Below, one piece after another: positions 60,918-64,000 of a stretch of 64,000 nt of DNA. Under the pieces are notes generated by a model. The model did no database searches, was not told the origin of the DNA, and worked only from the letters and a program-made list of their open reading frames with translations. The position numbers were made by a program, and so were the translations under genes. The stretch is from RUG11788 sp964578175 (lineage in GTDB: Bacteria > Bacillota_I > Bacilli_A > RF39 > UBA660), in contig CAZOBH010000003.1 in assembly GCA_964578175.1 (NCBI GenBank), positions 1 through 64,000 of the forward strand, read 5' to 3'. Numbering within the stretch: the first letter of the stretch is position 1; each line of letters begins with the position of its first letter.

Positions 60918-61547
60918 TTACATACCAAATACTATAACTATAACAAAGAATAGTAATGTAACTGCTATATAAAAATTGTCATAATTATTCCAAGAGAAAG
61001 ACAACTTACTCTTCTTATTAGTAAAGAATCTATCAAATCTCATCTTATCTAATAAATATAAATCATCAATTCTTACTTCAGCTTTCTTCTCAGCTTCTTC
61101 TTTTAAGAATTTTTTATATTTATCTTTTTCAAATAAGTATTTATTAACACTTTCATTATAATCATCAATTTCATTAATAATATCTTTGTAATAGTATCTT
61201 CTCATATATCTTTTTAATTGTTTTGTAGTTCTATTTCTATAAAATAATTTATCATATAGATATCTCTTTTCTAGAGATAATAAACTTGACTCTATTATTA
61301 AAGCATATAAAATGACTAAACATACTCTTAACGCTATAAACGTTGGTAAATTATAAGGTACTAAATATGTTACTAAAAACAATAAAAGAGAGATAAAAAA
61401 CAAAATCTTATTTTTATTTAAAAAACTAACAATAAAAATCATACCACATATCAATAAGAAAATATTGTAATTTTTAATAATAACCATTGATATAACTAAA
61501 AGGATAAAACTAACTAACTTACCATAAAAACTTAAACCCTTATACAT
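60918..61547 (-). CDS. Diverged EcfT-like transmembrane protein
   Basis: 209 residues with about five hydrophobic segments (YGKLVSFILLVISMVIIKN, IFLLICGMIFIVSFL, ILFFISLLLFLVTYLVP, FIALRVCLVILYALIIES and a C-terminal FYIAVTLLFFVIVIVFGM). The order ATPase-ATPase-this-truA is that of the ECF transporter, so it holds the ecfT slot. However, the cytosolic coupling helices and the A-R-G motifs of EcfT are not evident; instead there is a long charged loop KRYMRRYYYKDIINEIDDYNESVNKY. Identification is by context. Confidence 0.5.
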   Translation of the reverse strand: MYKGLSFYGKLVSFILLVISMVIIKNYNIFLLICGMIFIVSFLNKNKILFFISLLLFLVTYLVPYNLPTFIALRVCLVILYALIIESSLLSLEKRYLYDKLFYRNRTTKQLKRYMRRYYYKDIINEIDDYNESVNKYLFEKDKYKKFLKEEAEKKAEVRIDDLYLLDKMRFDRFFTNKKSKLSFSWNNYDNFYIAVTLLFFVIVIVFGM

Positions 61548-62328
61548 GTTTATAAATATCCTTTATTATATCTCTTGTATCTTTGTGATAAGATAATTTA
61601 ACAGATTTTTTAGTCTTAGCTAGGTAAGTTACTTTAGTTATACTTGGCATTGGTATGATGCCCCCTTTCATAATCTCAGGTGATGTAAATATTTTATCAG
61701 TTTGTCCATTCTTATATACTTGATTATTATCTAATAATAATGTTTCATCTGTATATTGATATAAAATATTAGTATCGTTTGATGTAATAATTACTAATTT
61801 ATGATCCTCTTTTAAATTATTTATAATTGTTGCAAGAATTTTCATATTTTTATGATCTAGTCCTAAAGCATAATTCTTAAATAAAATTACTTCAGGTCCA
61901 AATGATAAATTAACAGCAATTGTTAATAAATATTTTTCACTTCTAGATAAAGTATTAATACTTCTTCCTAATATATTTTCTTTTAAATTAACTAAACCAA
62001 TAAACTTTTTAATTATTTTGTCATAATCTCCAGATACTTTTCTAAGTTGTAAATTAAATCTAAATTCTTCTTCTACTTTATTTGTATAAAATCTAGGCAT
62101 ACTATCTATAAGTGCAATTGAACTCGAATTATTTTTATAAAATGATTCATTTATTTCATTTTTATCATATTGAATATTACCTGAATAATCACTTATATCT
62201 CCATTAATAATATCTAATATATATTTTGAATTATCTCCATATATACCAAATATTCTATTATTTCCTATTCTAAAAGATATGTCATCTAAATAGTCTTTAT
62301 ATTTTAAATTATTTACTACTAATCCCAT
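61540..62328 (-). CDS. Degenerate ABC ATPase in the EcfA2 position
   Basis: 262 residues with the ABC ATPase frame but no usable nucleotide site: Walker A reads IFGIYGDNSKYIL (no GKS/T), the signature LSRSEKYLLTIAVNL (LSGGQ lost), and Walker B VILFKNYALGLD (DE pair lost). The H-loop has VIITSNDTNI without His. It overlaps the EcfA1-like gene and the EcfT-like gene, so it is kept under coupling and is probably a structural subunit of a non-canonical ECF complex. Confidence 0.7.
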   Translation of the reverse strand: MGLVVNNLKYKDYLDDISFRIGNNRIFGIYGDNSKYILDIINGDISDYSGNIQYDKNEINESFYKNNSSSIALIDSMPRFYTNKVEEEFRFNLQLRKVSGDYDKIIKKFIGLVNLKENILGRSINTLSRSEKYLLTIAVNLSFGPEVILFKNYALGLDHKNMKILATIINNLKEDHKLVIITSNDTNILYQYTDETLLLDNNQVYKNGQTDKIFTSPEIMKGGIIPMPSITKVTYLAKTKKSVKLSYHKDTRDIIKDIYKHV

Positions 62329-63125
62329 AATGTATCAACCATCTCTTCTTCATTTAATATTACTTTATCTAATAAATTATAAAATTTTAATTTTAAAGAC
62401 ATATCCATCATCACAGGTATTTCAATTCCAATTTTAGTTAACGTATTATCATGTTCTAATATATCTTTAAGTCTACCACTATATACTATTGTTCCTTCAT
62501 TAAGAATTAATAAAGCATCACTATATATTGCCTCTTCTAAATCAGAAGTAGTCATAATAACAATAAGTTTTAGCTCTTTTATTATTTTTCTAAGCATTAA
62601 TAATACTCTTTCTTTATCTTCGGTAGATAATGTTGTTAATATATCATCTAATAATAATACCTTTGGTTCATATATTATAGTAGTAGCAAGTAATACTTTT
62701 ATTTTCTCAAATTCAGTTAAATCAGAAATACTCTTATTCAATATATCTTGTAAGAATAATAGTTTTTTAATCTTATTAACTTGTTGTTTTATTTTCTTCT
62801 TACTATAGTTCAAATTATATAAAGGAAATGATACTTCATCTATTACTTTACCAAATAGGAATTGTTTATTATCCAATGAAAATATAGTCCCAATACTTCT
62901 AGAATACTTTCTAATAGTCTTCTTATTTAATGTATCTTCATCTATACTTATTTCCCCATCAGTTGGAACAACTCCAGATAAGCATTTGATAAAAGTAGTT
63001 TTTCCTCCATTATTCGGAGCAATAAAAGATATTAAAGATGGAACTTTTACTTTAAAATTAATATCTTTTAAAATTTCCTTATCACCATATTTAAAACTTA
63101 AATCATTAATAGAAATCACACTCAT
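62319..63125 (-). CDS. ABC ATPase in the EcfA1 position with altered motifs
   Basis: 268 residues from ATG with SD AAGGTGAT. Walker A is usable (APNNGGKTTFIKCL, ~40), but the signature is LTEFEKIKVLLATTI, Walker B VLLLDDILTTLS has Asp in place of the catalytic Glu, and the H-loop VIMTTSDLEEA has Thr for His. Nucleotide binding is possible, rapid hydrolysis unlikely. First gene of the ecf-like-truA operon. Confidence 0.75.
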   Translation of the reverse strand: MSVISINDLSFKYGDKEILKDINFKVKVPSLISFIAPNNGGKTTFIKCLSGVVPTDGEISIDEDTLNKKTIRKYSRSIGTIFSLDNKQFLFGKVIDEVSFPLYNLNYSKKKIKQQVNKIKKLLFLQDILNKSISDLTEFEKIKVLLATTIIYEPKVLLLDDILTTLSTEDKERVLLMLRKIIKELKLIVIMTTSDLEEAIYSDALLILNEGTIVYSGRLKDILEHDNTLTKIGIEIPVMMDMSLKLKFYNLLDKVILNEEEMVDTLWD

Positions 63126-63170
63126 AGAATCACCTTGTCTCATTATTATATTATAAAAAAGTTAAAAGGT

Positions 63171-63938
63171 CTACTTACCTTTTCGACTTTTTAACTTTTG
63201 TTTTTGTATTTTATATGTAAATTTAGCTAGTTTCTTAGTTGATAAGAATCTAGAACCAAAAATAGCTAGTTTCATTTTTACTCCAGGAATTATAATTAAT
63301 TTATTTTTAAACATTTTATCGATAGCATATCTAGCTACTTTTTCACTAGACAAAGCTTTAACTCCAAATTCAACATTTGCTACATTGTTAAAGTTAGTAT
63401 TAACTGGTCCAGGACATAAACATGAAACATGTACATTTGATTTTTCTCTTCTTAATTCTTCATATAAGGATGTAGTAAATCTTAGTACATAAGCTTTTGT
63501 ACTATAATAAGTAGTCATTAAAGGCCCCGGCATAAATGCTGCTGATGAGGCAACATTTAAAATATAACCTTTATTTTTCTTTTTCATCTCTTTAAGAAAT
63601 AATTTAGTTAATACATGAACAGCAATAATATTTGTATTAATCATTTCTATTTCTTTACTCAAATCTAATTCATCAAAATTACCACACAAACCAAAACCTG
63701 CATTGTTTATTAATACATCTACATCTTCGTTTTTGCACAAAACAAATATATCTTTTAATTTACTTTCAATAGATAAATCAGCAACTATTATTTTTACATT
63801 TGTTTTTATATCTTTTTGCATAAACTGTAGTTTTTCCTTATCTCTTGCAACTAGAATTAAATCATAACCAAGTTCAGCAAGATAATAAGACATATCTTTT
63901 CCAATACCAGATGATGCGCCAGTTATTAATGCTTTCAT
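63171..63938 (-). CDS. Short-chain dehydrogenase/reductase (SDR)
   Basis: 255 residues. The nucleotide loop TGASSGIGKDM (~6) fits the TGxxxGIG SDR signature; ARDKEKL and VADLS favour NADP. The catalytic Ser/Tyr/Lys are in LNVASSAAF and YYSTKAYVL. INNAGFGLCG is the NNAG motif. The C-terminus is basic and partly hydrophobic (KLAIFGSRFLSTKKLAKFTYKIQKQKLK). Oxidises or reduces an unknown alcohol/ketone; the group includes lipid-linked SDRs (YqjQ/DltE type). SD GGAGATGATTGT. The 62 nt to the window end hold no gene. Confidence 0.88.
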   Translation of the reverse strand: MKALITGASSGIGKDMSYYLAELGYDLILVARDKEKLQFMQKDIKTNVKIIVADLSIESKLKDIFVLCKNEDVDVLINNAGFGLCGNFDELDLSKEIEMINTNIIAVHVLTKLFLKEMKKKNKGYILNVASSAAFMPGPLMTTYYSTKAYVLRFTTSLYEELRREKSNVHVSCLCPGPVNTNFNNVANVEFGVKALSSEKVARYAIDKMFKNKLIIIPGVKMKLAIFGSRFLSTKKLAKFTYKIQKQKLKSRKGK

Positions 63939-64000
63939 ACAATCATCTCCATTACCATTATATCATACTATTTAAATATCAAAGAAATCTCTTATTAATT

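Overview
The window is a very AT-rich chromosomal segment of a low-GC Gram-positive bacterium (Firmicutes/Bacilli grade, standard genetic code). The evidence is TGA used as a stop, a single tRNA-Trp with a CCA anticodon, GAGGTGA/AGGAGG ribosome binding sites and compact operons with stop/start overlaps. Family content agrees: SUF system with SufU, GatCAB, LTA-synthase-like protein, PrsA-like lipoprotein, RecX, Der/EngB and the order ecfA-ecfA-ecfT-truA-rplM-rpsI. Acetate kinase and formate-THF ligase suggest a fermentative anaerobe, probably a gut-type lineage near RF39/Erysipelotrichia-like Bacilli. That placement is an inference from gene style, not a measured phylogeny.

Layout. 0-3 kb: pyrimidine nucleoside phosphorylase, a free-standing GlmU-type acetyltransferase domain, an MBL hydrolase and a short SSB. 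3-9 kb: ROK kinase, then a SUF operon (C-D-S-U-X-B) with an unrecognised gene X and a very short SufD. 9-14.5 kb: PrsA-like foldase, recX, rpoZ, a PflX-type radical SAM protein with a Cys-rich partner, an RCC1-like protein and an SseB-like protein. 14.5-17 kb: a small phosphorelay (HPt, CheY, REC-HD-GYP-like). 17-22.3 kb: der, engB, nrnA, ackA, thiI. 22.3-30 kb: surface and membrane genes (SGNH hydrolase, LtaS-like, YihY, a GGDEF-like sensor). 30-35.4 kb: gatCAB, an unknown gene, fhs. 35.5-39.4 kb: a four-gene operon around a Ycf46-like AAA+ ATPase and a large tail-anchored coiled-coil protein. 39.5-48.4 kb: exported thioredoxin, lipoprotein, SleB-like hydrolase, CobW GTPase, Bax-inhibitor-1, yidD, FAD oxidoreductase, phosphodiester glycosidase. 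48.5-52.4 kb: accessory island ending at tRNA-Trp. 52.5-64 kb: acyl-CoA ligase with divergent TetR, HtrA, Abi_2, HD hydrolase, rpsI/rplM, truA, a degenerate ECF cassette and an SDR.

Two places stand out. The first is the 35.5-39.4 kb operon: a Ycf46-like ATPase with a degenerate first AAA domain, two small linker-like proteins and a 579-residue membrane-tethered coiled-coil partner, all co-transcribed from one extended -10 promoter. I do not recognise it as a described system. The second is the island at 49.1-52.2 kb next to the 3' end of tRNA-Trp. It has an ART-fold-like protein, then about 650 bp of non-coding DNA with opposed promoters, a bidirectional terminator, a three-stem fold and a terminator-like hairpin just before a DUF4417-like gene. 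This is the layout of antisense-RNA-controlled transcriptional attenuation. A possible toxin/immunity-like pair follows.

A further theme is erosion of catalytic motifs with conserved gene order: both ECF ATPases, the GGDEF protein and the HD-GYP protein have lost key residues.
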